Assembly (NCBI GenBank): GCA_038049695.1
Contig: CP142451.1
Span: forward strand, 8,988,001 to 9,052,000
Length of the DNA: 64,000 nt
Direction: 5' to 3'
DNA from: Cinnamomum chago
Taxonomy: Eukaryota > Streptophyta > Magnoliopsida > Laurales > Lauraceae
Position numbers and translations under genes: made by a program. Below, piece after piece: positions 23,162-33,679 of this stretch. Under the pieces are notes generated by a model. The model was given only the letters and a program-made list of their open reading frames with translations, had not been told where the DNA came from and did not search any database. The stretch's first letter is position 1. The number at the start of each line of letters is the position of its first letter.

Positions 23162-26100
23162 ATGAATTCCCACCTTTTCTTTCCCTTCATTTTCCTGATC
23201 ATCTTCCTCACAATTTCTCTATCCCAAGGAGACAGCAACGAAGGAAACCAGATATGTGCGCCATCCAAATTCGATTGCGGAATCTTCAGAAACATTACTT
23301 ACCCATTTTGGGTCAAAGATAGCCCTCCCAATTGTAGCTATCCGGGCTTTAATCTCACCTGCAATGATAACTCACCGGAGATTAAGGTAGGGTCAAAGAC
23401 ATACCAGGTAAAGGCGATCGATTATGGCAACCAGGTGGTAACCCTTGTCGACATCGATGTCATCGGCAAGAATTGTCCTCCCCTCTCGAGTAGTTCGACT
23501 CTCGACTTCTCTCTATTTGCTTATACACCCAATGACTCTAACCTCACCATATACAAGTGCCCATTCCAAGTTCCAGATCCATACCTACATGTACTTCCTT
23601 GTCTGTCTAATGGAAGCAGTTACTCCTACTATAAGGTTGATCAAAGCCCTTCTTCCATCATGCATGACCCATATATGTATGAATGTTCGGTGAGTGTCTT
23701 TACTATTCTTAATTCGTCGGTGGCCAATCTTAGCGAGAATCTGACTAATTTTGGAGATGCTATAGAGAAAGGTTTCAATGTGTCATGGATGGTGGAGTCC
23801 GGCACGTGTCGGGATTGTGTCACCTCCGGTGGGAATTGCGTTCATAATCCAATCCAACCAGACCAACCTGTTTGTTATTGCAGAAGTGAGGTCAACTATC
23901 AGGGAACATGTCCTCTCCCAAGTAAGCATCTCTCTCTTTCTTCATCTCACTTCTTTTCTTCATCACCTTTTCCTTTATTGTGAGATCAATCCAACTGTGC
24001 ATCCCCCACCCTCAGAGGAGAGCTGTCCACGGCTCTGAAACCATTTGTAACGGCCAATCCAGGCCCGGTATAATATTGTTCTCTTTGGCTCATGGGCTAC
24101 TCGATCAGAGGACCTGGTCCAATCTCATCCAATCTTTACCTCAAGGCTTTAAAACGCGTCACACCTGGTTAGAAAGGCATCGCATATTTAAGTCCCAGGT
24201 TTGGACACTCACGTGAGCGATGTGAGATGTAAAGGAAACCCATTTGATTGGTGGTCCAAATCTGATACAGAGTATCACGTTCGCTATTTTGTAGTGTAAG
24301 GGAACTCACTGTCGGTCTTCAAACAGATATCTTGCACTTGATATTTATATACAACGGAGATTGCTTGGACTGTTTGGTACTAAAGATACTTATCTTTACT
24401 TCCAGATTCCAAAAAAAAAAAAAAATCAATTAGAAATGATAGGTCACTAAATCTCTTTGTAATTTGAGATCCCACCGCTGCCAAACATTGAGTTTCGTAT
24501 AAAAGAATTTTCCTGGTCCAAGCCGCCATGGAATCTTTAGTTAAGTTGAATCAGCCTTTTTCCTCACAAATTCATCAACCACACAGACCATTCTAGACAT
24601 TGAGTTAAGATACATGAAGGTCGCACGCAGAACTTGTCGCACGCAGAACTTGGTTGATTTGGATTAGACTGGGTCAAATCAGAACTCGATAAGATTGTGG
24701 AATATTGTAAGGCAATTTTAGATTTTACGTCATGTTTCTATACCAAGTTTTCATATTAATTAAGTTGAGATGACTTTCTCTGGTAGACCTCTTAAGCTCT
24801 TTTGTAATTTTTTGTTCCCTATTACTTAAGCCTGGTTTATATTTTCTTGGCTTCTGTTTATTTTTTGGTTTTCTCTCTCTGTGCTGTAGCTCCTTGAGCT
24901 TTCTCCCCTGTGGGCTCTTTGGCCTGTCTCCTTTCTCTCTCTCTGTTAAATTCAAATTGCCTTTTAGCAAAAATGAAAAAAAGTTGAGATGACTTGGTAA
25001 GGTTTTGGTAGGAGTTGATTTGATCAGGGTAATTAGAAGTGATCAGCACATGAATTTGATTTTCTGTAGATAAACCACTTAGATTGATCTGATGAGTTTG
25101 AGCAGTGGGCTCCGCATCGAGGCTCTCATGGTTGGAAGTTCCTCATATTAAAGGAATTGATACCTGATTGGCACTTACATGACGCCACGTCATGTAGCTT
25201 TCTTTTCTTATCCTTTTAAAATAAAGAGGAAAAAGTTAAGTGAGTCAAAGCACTACTTAGCCACGATCATCTTATTTGTTTTTGTGCAAATAAAGTCATT
25301 TATGCAAAAATATTTACACCTAAATATTTTGAAAATGCGTTGGCTCATATGTTTTGAGCAATGATTGCATTTTCGTGGGTCTGTCTATCACTTTTCTTTT
25401 CTTTTTTTTCATTCCTATGAGCCCCATATATGTAATCAAAACTATTTATTTTATTTATTAAATTTCTAAATCCTATAATTTTGAAGTTGATTATCTTAAA
25501 TCTTTATATATTTTAAGCAATTAATGAACACATATCAACTTGTTGATTTAATGTTCTACACTTCTCTTTGCTTTCAATTCGTGATCTAGACAATTTAATA
25601 TTTTGTAAATATTAGAACGTTAAATTTCATATCTTGATTTTTCATTGATTTTGAAAGATTTTTAAAAACGTCCAAAAATCTAAAGACATAAAAAAAATCC
25701 TTGAATATACCCATTCTCTTGAAAAATGTTGATTTTAATTTGACAAACATAATAATGTGTTTCACTTGTTCAACATTTACATCATTTGTATCTTTAAATC
25801 TCATTTTGTATCACATGTGTAGGAGCTAAATTGTTAAATCATGGCCATTGTTCTAAAATGTGATTTCACTTGATAGGACTTTCACAACTTTGATCTAACT
25901 TAACTTGACTAGGCTAAATACTAGACGAGCAAATACAAGGAAACAAAGATTAAAAACAAGTCTCACATGGGAAAGAGCTAGGGGGTTCTGTTCACCACTA
26001 AAAACTACATCCATGGGTCGAACCACTAAACAACTATGCTGTAGAGGCATTCAACTTCTGGGACAATAACATCGGCTGTACTGTACCTCTGATTCAATGT

Positions 26101-26251
26101 AGGCAATTTAAAAAGTCCTTTTCGACCGGGGTTAACTTCAATCAGATACCATTCATACTTAGAAAACTCTGTAGTCAAAGGAACCCAGTCAACAACAGTA
26201 ATTTTTTTCAACTATTTCGATGGAAGCGATTTCCCTCTATCCGCAAGAATC

Positions 26252-26331
<80 letters not shown>

Positions 26332-29300
26332 TTTCGGTATTCTAGTTTCTTCTTTATCTTCGCCTTCTTCCTCACCACTGTCGATGGCAATCCCATAAAT
26401 TCGTATGGGAAGATTTTTGGACATTAGGTAGAGAGGGTTTCAGTTTCAACGATTCCGGTTTTGATTTAACGTTGCCAACCATACTTTCATCATTTTACAC
26501 AAACGTACACAACATAACCAAATGCTTCTAATGCGCTCTCTTTTGCTACCACCTTCCTCTCTCTCCCTCTTCCTTTCCTTCTTCTTCATCTTCTCCTCCA
26601 TCCCAACTTGTCTCTCCCAAGACGATGAAGCATACACCAAATGCGCACCTCTCCAGTTCCCTTGTGGAAACAACCGCAACGAAATCAGATACCCCCCCTT
26701 GGCGTCGACGTCTCCGACCGACCCAAATACTGCAGCTATCCAGGTTACAATTAATCTCACCTGCACCGACGACGGCAACCTCTTTGCCGATGCGCTGTCC
26801 TATAACTTCACCATCCAGAACATCAATTACTCGACCAACGTCTTACACGTCGTCGACGCCAACTTCACCAGCGGCGGCTGTCCCTTGCCGTCGAGTAATT
26901 GGACCATCGGTTCATTTACCTTCAGTTACATAAATCGGGTTCGCAGACAGACGGATGTCTCTAATTCCACCAGCGATCTATTTCCATTCGATTACACCAA
27001 TGAAGTGTTGAACGTCACCTTATTTCCAGATTCCAATTGAATGCAAAAAAAATCAAAAAGAAATGATGGGTCATTAAATCTCTCTGTAATATTGCAGAAT
27101 TTGAGATCCCACTGCTGCAAAACATTGAGTTTAGGATAAAAGAATTTTCCTGGTCCAAGCCGCCACGGAATCTTTAGTTCAAGCAAAGGAACATGAAAAA
27201 AGAATTCAGCCAAACCGACCATGCTAAACTATCCTGACCTCAGGTCAGTCTCTATGTAATATCTTCTCCTCTTTCAGCCTTTTCTTACCTCCCAACTGAC
27301 TCAAAGCATGTTAAACTGCAAAGGATACTTCCTAATGTTCTTGAGCTTCATCTTTATCATCTTCATGTCTTCAGCAGAAAAAAAAACTCTTATCAGTAGA
27401 CCCACACTTCAAAGCCTGTGAGCCAAAAGACTGTTGGAAATGGCATAAAAATAAGGTGCCCATTTCGGATCCATGGACAACAGTCCCACTGCGTTTACCC
27501 GGGCTTCAAAGTTACCTGCAAGGACAGCAAACCAGTCCTTAACGTGCCTCTTGGCAATTTCTATGTCCATGACATCTACTATGAGAACCAATCCTCTTTC
27601 AGTTGTGAACTCGATATCATTTGATGAAACATGTCCTAGTTTCATTCACAATCTCACCTTCGAGCGCACTCCCTCCAACATTAGCCATGCCAACCACCGT
27701 CTCTTCTTTTTCAATTGTACAGCTTCGCTTCATGAAGAAAAATATGAATTCCCCATCTCTTGTGTTAGCGACAAAACTCATCACTCTTTTGCCGCATTTG
27801 CTGATTATGAAGTGTTAAATTCCACCGATATTTCAGAAACTTGTGAGTCTTTGGTCATTGCACCAGTTGCGGTGGTTGACATAAGGTTTCCATGCAAATT
27901 TAACTCTTTGCGACTGCAAAGCATTCGGATGGATTTCTCCTGGAATGGAGTGCCAACAATTGTAGTAAGTGAATAGAAAGTGGAGGTCGATGTGGATGTA
28001 ATGAGAGTACGTCTGATATAGTGTGTTTATGTTCTGATCGAAACCATCCAGAATCCTGCCATCATAGTAAGTACTCCAAAATTCAAAAGCTTTCTCATGT
28101 TGTCCTACATCGTTTTTCTCTGGGCCATTTTTTTATTAGTATTCCAAGAATTAATGTCTTGGAGAATTTCAAATTCTCTACCCCTTAGATGGAATTCTAA
28201 ATCCCTCTTTTTTATGGAGGATTTGAAATTCCAACAAATGATATAGAGAGTGTAATTCCAAAAATTCCAAAAGATCTTTTAGATGGTTGGAATTTGAAAC
28301 TCTAATGAAAGAAAAATACAGCATTTCAAATACCAGGGGACAAGCTGTCACATCATGCCAAAAAAAAAAAAAAAAAAAAACAACCTTCCAAATTCTAGTC
28401 ATAAATTCGTGTAAAAAAACTGGCCCTTAGTATTAACAACGTCTCTTTCAACCATATTGCCTTTTATCCTAATATCATTTCTTCATTTTTTTTAAATGCT
28501 TATTAAAAAGAATTAGCTCAGCTAGATCTTGATCTGTTAGTAATCAATAAGTTTTATCCACACATTATGCCCAAAAAAAGCCAACCTTCTAAATTCTAGT
28601 CATAAATTCCGGTAAAGAAATAAGCCCTTAGTATTAAGCAACGTCTCTTTCAACCATATTGCCTTTTATCCTAATATCATTTCCTTTTTTTTTAAATGCT
28701 TATTAAAAAAAATTAGCTCTGCCAGATCTTGATCTGTTAGTAATCAATGAGTTTTATCCACCACAAGTGTAGATGTGTGTTTCAGTCCTAATTATTCTTT
28801 TTTAATAAATTTTAAAGCTTTTTAGTGTAATACACTTGTCAAATATTTAGATACCCTTGTTACTGAAAATGTAGCTCACTAGCACAGATCTGGGGATTTT
28901 TAATAGCCAATTAAGGGCTTAAAATATGGTTAATTTCTTCTGTCCTGTTTTTTTTATTTTGCACTCAATATGGGTCCACCGATATTTTCTCTTTCTAACT
29001 CGTTCAATTCAATCTTCATTGGTCATGTCACCTTTAGGGCGCGTTTGGCACTTTATTAATACAATCAAAGTCAAGTAAAGCCTTTATTTTTTAGACAAAA
29101 TGTCACATCAAATACACATTATTCAAAACTCTCCTCATCTTTTTTATACAAAAAGTAAAAAAGCAATTACCTTTATCTACTAAAATTAAAAAAAAAACTT
29201 CACTTTTCCATATAGAAAGTCAAAAAGATCCCACAACAAACAACTAAAAATAAATTACCATCATAACCCACTTATATTTTATTCTTTCTTCAAAATCAAC

Positions 29301-30337
29301 TTTACTTGACTTGACTATATTAGTAAAGCGGCCAAACTGGCCCTTAAGTTACCAGCTGTACAAGTTTCCCTCCAAACAGCAAGAAAATTTTGAGATACAA
29401 CTGAATATTTTTCAAGGGAACCTTTTGTTTATAGCTTGAAACTTCCTTCCATAAGACAAGCTACAAAGATACAAAAAAAGGACAAAATATTCTATATTGT
29501 ATGGATTTCTATTTTTTTATGTGAATTGTAATGTGTTCACATTCGAGCATAACCTAAGCGTCTACGATCTTATTTTACTTGACAAAGATTAAACCAAGTG
29601 TCAAAAATGTGTAGTTCATGCACAAATCAATATAGATTTGTATGAGCAGAAGATTTCATTGGTTACAGCATAAATGAGATCATACTTTTAATCACTTGGA
29701 AAGATAGCTTAATAGATCGAGGTAAAGAGCATGTACTGCCAGTGAATGCCACTGAATTGCCACTTATCCCAAAATCAATTGGTGATAGGAAACGACACAA
29801 CAATAGTTTGATAGTGAGGGCAAAGGCTTGACCACAATTATGACCGCTCAGGAGCGAGGCCTACTAGGCTCGGATACCACTTGTAAGATCTTACACCCCA
29901 TTGAACTGCCACTTATCCCAAGACCAATTGGTGATAGGAAATGACATAACAATAGTTTTATGGTGAGGGCGAGGCCTTGACCACAATTATGACAGCTCAG
30001 GAGCAAGGCTGAACGTTGACCTCAACACATAGAAATATAGATTAAGATGGAAAAAAAAACCATATTGAAAGAAATACTGAGTTGTTGCATTCGATCAAAA
30101 CACTATTATGTAAGGCTTGATCTGTTTATACTGATAGCTTGAACGAAATCTCATTTTCTTCTTCTTTATCTACCTGGTAATCTTGAAGCTGTCACCTATG
30201 CCATTGAATCTGTTCAACATCTTTTGCTTGTTGAACCCCCCCTTTTTTTTTTCAAGAAATATACATTCATATTTTGACTCTCCAATTAATCTTGTCAACT
30301 AATGCACTTTTCATTCTCTAAATCATCATGTGTTGGG

Positions 30338-30381
<44 letters not shown>

Positions 30382-32537
30382 AATATCTGCTTGGTTAAAG
30401 TAATTCTTAAATACTCAATCTTAACATAGCAGTTCGATCAAAAGGTGTTTTTAAGAAGTTTAATTGAAATGTTGTTTTTATGAGCGTACAACCAAAAATC
30501 ATCAGTAAGATGAACATGATCAGTCAACAGTGTCTTCTGATGATTTGGCTTAGGATAGATCGAAATAAATAAAATAAAATTACAAAAACCAAATTCATGT
30601 AGTTGACCCCAACATAGTTGGAGCCTAAGCTTCGATAATAATGATAAGAAATGTCTTATGATCATATTCATTGGTTTTGTTTTCTTTTATTTCACTCAAG
30701 TAGATCCGGTAGAGCTGCACAACTGCACAACGCATCATGCTAACTTATAACTAATATCATTATTTATGCTCTCACTAACCTTTTCTATGGTATGATTTTG
30801 TAGGTAAGAATAACAGCAGAAAAGTCATTAAGGCAATTATAGGTATCAGACCGAAACTCTTTCTTTCACTTGTTGTCTGTTAACTTTTTCGGTCCTTGAA
30901 AATCATTCTTTTACTTGTTGTCTGTTAAGTTGTTATCAATCCCCTATCCAATTTTATAGAATTATTACAAAATAGAAAATCGCACAAGTGTATTATAGGT
31001 ATCAGACCGAAACTCTTTCTTTCACTTGTTGTCTGTTAACTTGTTCGGTCCTTAAAAATCATTCTTTTACTTGTTGTCTGTTAAGTTGTTATCAATCCCC
31101 TATCCAATTTTATAGAATTATTACAAAATAGAAAATCGCACAAGTGTTTTTGTCATATCCTACATTCTTAGCTAAAATTTAAAAGCACAAGCGTTATGTT
31201 TTCTTTTTTAAGTTGAGAAGGATGTTGTTTATTTTGTTTTCTTAAGATTCCTTATCCATGAAATTCTCCATACATTTACATTAAACTCAATACGAAATAA
31301 CAAATTAGAAAATATCTATAATATGAACTAACTAAGGATTTAAGTTTTAGAAATATTTTAAAGCAAATACATTTGGTTGAAAAACATCGCTCTTGCAGGT
31401 GCATTGTCAGCAGTAGCTGGCATCCTTCTGGTATGCATTGTTATCTTTTTAAGCAAATTTATGAAGAGAACATATGTCAGTAACAACAAGGTGGAGGCAT
31501 TTTTAAAAGGTTATGGCTCACTTGCCTCTAAGCGGTTTCGTTATTCACAGCTGAAGAACATGACCAACTCTTTCAAGGATAAATTAGGAGAAGGTGGCTA
31601 TGGTGGTGTTTTCAAAGGAAAGCTCAAAGATGGCCGCCTTGTTGCAGTGAAAGTATTGAACAACTCCAAAGGCAATGGAGAAGAGTTCATAAACGAAGTC
31701 GCTAGCATTGGTAGGACTTCCCATGTTAATATTGTTACTCTACTAGGCTTTTGTTATGAGGGTTCCAAAAGAGCACTCATCTACGAGTTCATGTCCAATG
31801 GTTCTCTAGAGAAATTCATCTATTCTAACAAATCGGAAGGAACAAAGCGCATTTTAGATTGGGAAAAGCTATTCGAAATTGTTGTTGGCATTGCGCGAGG
31901 GCTAGAGTACCTACACCGAGGCTGTAGCACGCGTATTGTACATTTCGACATCAAGCCTCATAACATTCTTCTAGATGATGCATTTTGTCCCAAGATTTCA
32001 GATTTCGGGTTAGCTAAGTTATGTCCCAAACAAGAAAGCATCATTTCAATGCAAGACACAAGAGGGACTATAGGATATATCGCCCCTGAAGTGTTTAGTA
32101 GAAACTTTGGAAGAGTTTCACACAAGTCAGATGTTTATAGCTATGGCATGATGGTGCTAGAAATGGCCGGTGGAAAAAAGAACATTGATGCAGGAGTGGA
32201 GAATACCAGTGAAACATATTTTCCACACTGGATTTACAATTATATAGTCTTGGAAAATAGTTTAGAATTGACTGGAATTGTGGAAGATGAAAAGAAAGAA
32301 ATTGCCAGGAAAATGGTCATGGTAGGTCTTTGGTGCATACAAACAGATCCTACACACAGGCCTTCAATGTCTAAAGTGGTGGAGATGCTTGAAGGAAGTG
32401 TTAAAAAGCCTGGAAATGCCTCCCAAGCCATTCCTTTCTTCTCATCAATGATCTTGTCAAGGTTATGCTACTGCATAGTATTAGAGGAAAGGATTCTGCC
32501 ACAAAAAATAGTGATGAATTTTTTTTCGACTACATGA
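23162..32537 (+). CDS. LRK10-like receptor kinase, gene E/F (C-terminus frameshifted)
   Basis: Proposed exons 23162-23921, 30804-30842 and 31399-32537, all junctions phase 1, 645 residues. Exon 1 is intact: signal peptide ([18 protein letters not shown]), GUB_WAK_bind from [22 protein letters not shown]_assoc_C near [11 protein letters not shown], donor A|GTAAGC. The 39-nt mini-exon encodes [14 protein letters not shown]. Kinase motifs are complete: GEGGYGGV 330-337, Lys351, HFD 448-450 (non-RD), DFG 468-470, APE 495-497. One extra base in an A-run near 32402-32407 shifts the frame after GSV, replacing the usual 15-residue tail with 44 residues. Joining this exon 1 to this kinase across a 6.9-kb intron is inferred: it is the only intact ectodomain exon upstream, and gene H has the same order. 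Two dead ectodomain exons lie in the intron. Confidence 0.65.
23922..26255. other. First part of gene E/F intron 1
   Basis: Probable intron. About 24690-26250 is nearly collinear with 55690-57000 of gene H. 24770-24970 contains a pyrimidine-rich segment absent from the H copy (H reads straight from TCATATTAAGTTGAG to ATGACTTGG), so it is a small insertion in this copy. No gene is seen. Confidence 0.5.
26256..26328. repeat. (CT)n microsatellite
   Basis: About 73 bp of CT. The homologous site in block 2 (57321-57338) has only about 18 bp, so this copy has expanded or the other has contracted since duplication. Confidence 0.95.
26329..26427 (+). other. Short conserved signal-peptide-like frame, copy 1
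   Basis: A 32-codon frame directly after the CT repeat reads [20 protein letters not shown] and then [16 protein letters not shown]. Block 2 has the same frame (57339-57479) with few changes but a longer end. It lies about 95 bases before the dead ectodomain exon at 26522. It could be an upstream ORF in the leader of that exon, an exon remnant, or chance. Hydrophobic N-terminus and conservation are the only support. Confidence 0.3.
26522..27033 (+). pseudogene. Dead ectodomain exon (gene B type) in block 1
   Basis: Closely related to gene B exon 1: signal peptide ([20 protein letters not shown]), then [14 protein letters not shown]-run expansion near 26693 shifts the frame, and extra bases near 26748 restore it. 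Between them the conserved DRPxYCSYPGY is read out of frame, losing a cysteine. The exon ends abruptly after LNVTLF near 27030 and joins intron-type sequence (CCAGATTCCAA...) that elsewhere (24405, 55460) lies in intron 1. The WAK_assoc half and the splice donor are missing, so it cannot make a receptor. Confidence 0.85.
27308..28066 (+). pseudogene. Dead ectodomain exon of a divergent subtype
   Basis: ATG 27308 starts [20 protein letters not shown] (signal-peptide-like), with stops near 27418-27450. [16 protein letters not shown] at about 27480 and [18 protein letters not shown] at about 27620 are GUB_WAK_bind-type blocks in different frames. The [10 protein letters not shown]...CLCSD WAK-associated motif lies at 27980-28040 in a third frame. 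A donor-like A|GTAAGT follows at 28066. At least three disruptions are present. It differs from both the B-type and E-type ectodomains, and no counterpart was found in block 2. Confidence 0.75.
28388..28762. repeat. Direct repeat, about 190-bp unit x2
   Basis: Units 28388-28570 and 28578-28762 share AATTCTAGTCATAAATTC, CTTAGTATTAA, ACGTCTCTTTCAACCATATT, TGCTTATTAAAAA and TAGTAATCAAT. Just upstream, 28135-28380 is rich in GGAATTTGAAATTCC-like inverted motifs and could be a MITE. Neither is present in the matching intron of gene B. Confidence 0.75.
29037..29343. mobile_element. Tourist-like MITE in gene E/F intron
   Basis: 307-bp element with imperfect inverted ends (GGGCGCGTTTGGCACTTTA... / ...TAAAGCGGCCAAACTGGCCC; inner ATAGTCAAGTCAAGTAAAG pairs with CTTTACTTGACTTGACTAT) and TTA target duplications at 29034-29036 and 29344-29346. 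Gene B and H introns read GTC(A/G)C(C/G)TTTAGATTATTAGC at this point with no insert. Confidence 0.8.
30338..30380. repeat. (GT)n(GA)n compound microsatellite
   Basis: Same repeat and intron position as in genes B and H. Confidence 0.9.
30837..31146. repeat. 156-bp tandem duplication spanning the mini-exon donor
   Basis: The segment starting ATTATAG|GTATCAGACCG (donor at 30843) is repeated at 30992 (second donor at 30999), both running to AAAATCGCACAAGTG. The last bases of the mini-exon and its splice donor are thus present twice. Use of the second donor would add 156 nt to the mini-exon and reach a stop (TGT TAA) before the transmembrane exon. Confidence 0.85.
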
Positions 32538-33117
32538 AACGAGTGGTGTTTGGATGTAATTATTTTAGCAAAATAATTTTTATAAAACTTTATCATTCGA
32601 GTTTGGATTGTGTTTCTAAATTCTTTTTCCTTTTCTTTATTTCTAAGTGATTTCTTTTGAACAGAGAACTTGAGCCCCACAATTGCTATGGTAGCACATA
32701 GGCTGGGCCAGCCATTCCAGAGCCCAAGACCATCTAGTCTACATTGGCACTGAATTTTAAGTGGTGCCTGATCTTGAGCCTGCTGTTGTAGCCCAATAGC
32801 TAAATGACCTCGATCCCAGCCTCTCCTAGGGCCCAGAAATATGACCCATCCTTTCCCCGATGACTTCAACATCGATGGACTGAATATTTCAAAAATGTGC
32901 TCAACCTGGACCTGGACATTTGATAGGCCCAATACAAAACATCAAACTAGCTATGTTAAACAATTCTAACCAGCTGCTTGGAGAAATGTTAAACCTAGAA
33001 AGTGGTTTATTGTCATTATCATTATTATTATTTTTTATTGTAATCGTTTTCTATGTTACCATTGAGCAGTCATGTGTGCACCCAAAGTTGGCCCAAAAAG
33101 GGCCAATGATAGACTAA
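32538..33117. other. 3' flank of gene E/F (type 2)
   Basis: Collinear with the gene B 3' flank (14568-15200), including CATCTAGTCTACATTGGCAC and GAGCAGTCATGTGTGCACCC. Because of the C-terminal frameshift, the E/F stop lies inside what is 3' UTR in gene B. Confidence 0.5.
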
Positions 33118-33265
33118 AAAAAAAGTGACTTTTAGCAGGTTTCCACTGCTAAAAGCGATTTTACTGACGGAAACTGCCGCTAACACTTAGATGGCCAGTA
33201 TATAAGCATTATTGGCAGTTTTAGCAGTGGAGAATCTGCCACTAAAAGTCGCGTTTTTATAGATA
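33118..33265. mobile_element. Small foldback element (MITE-like)
   Basis: GTGACTTTTAGCAGGTTTCC...CTGCTAAAA on the left pairs imperfectly with TTTTAGCAGTGGAGAATCTG...CACTAAAAGTCGC on the right, giving a hairpin of about 145 bp. The TTTTAGCAGTGG-type motif is common in non-autonomous CACTA-type subterminal repeats, but the exact ends and target duplication are not clear. Confidence 0.5.
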
Positions 33266-33679
33266 TTTAGCTTCCCTTTGGAGCCTGGAAGGATAAAATA
33301 ACCAACCAACCTTATTTATTTTCTTTTCAAGGCCTCCATCTTATAAGTTACCAAACCGCTCAATTGGAATTTGCTAATGATTAAGAAATATCTAAATCTA
33401 AATATGGACATACTTAATGGTCAGATTTTATAATGGTCTTATAAGGACGGTCCTCAGAATAGATTCCTATCAGCCATTGGATCCAGTAAATGGTCGAGGG
33501 CTTAATTGTCATTTCAAGTGCTGGGGGGTTTTGGTGAGATCTGAGAGAGTACTTATTATAATTTTAAGCTATATAAGGAACGTCTTATTATAATTTTAAG
33601 CAATAATTTTTATAAATATTTTTTAAAAAACATATTTGGTTGGAAAACATATTTTATATTTGGTTGTGAAACATATTTG

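Noticed and set aside
26212..26424. Minus-strand frame with long Arg-Glu repeat
   Set aside because: Pure translation of the CT microsatellite.
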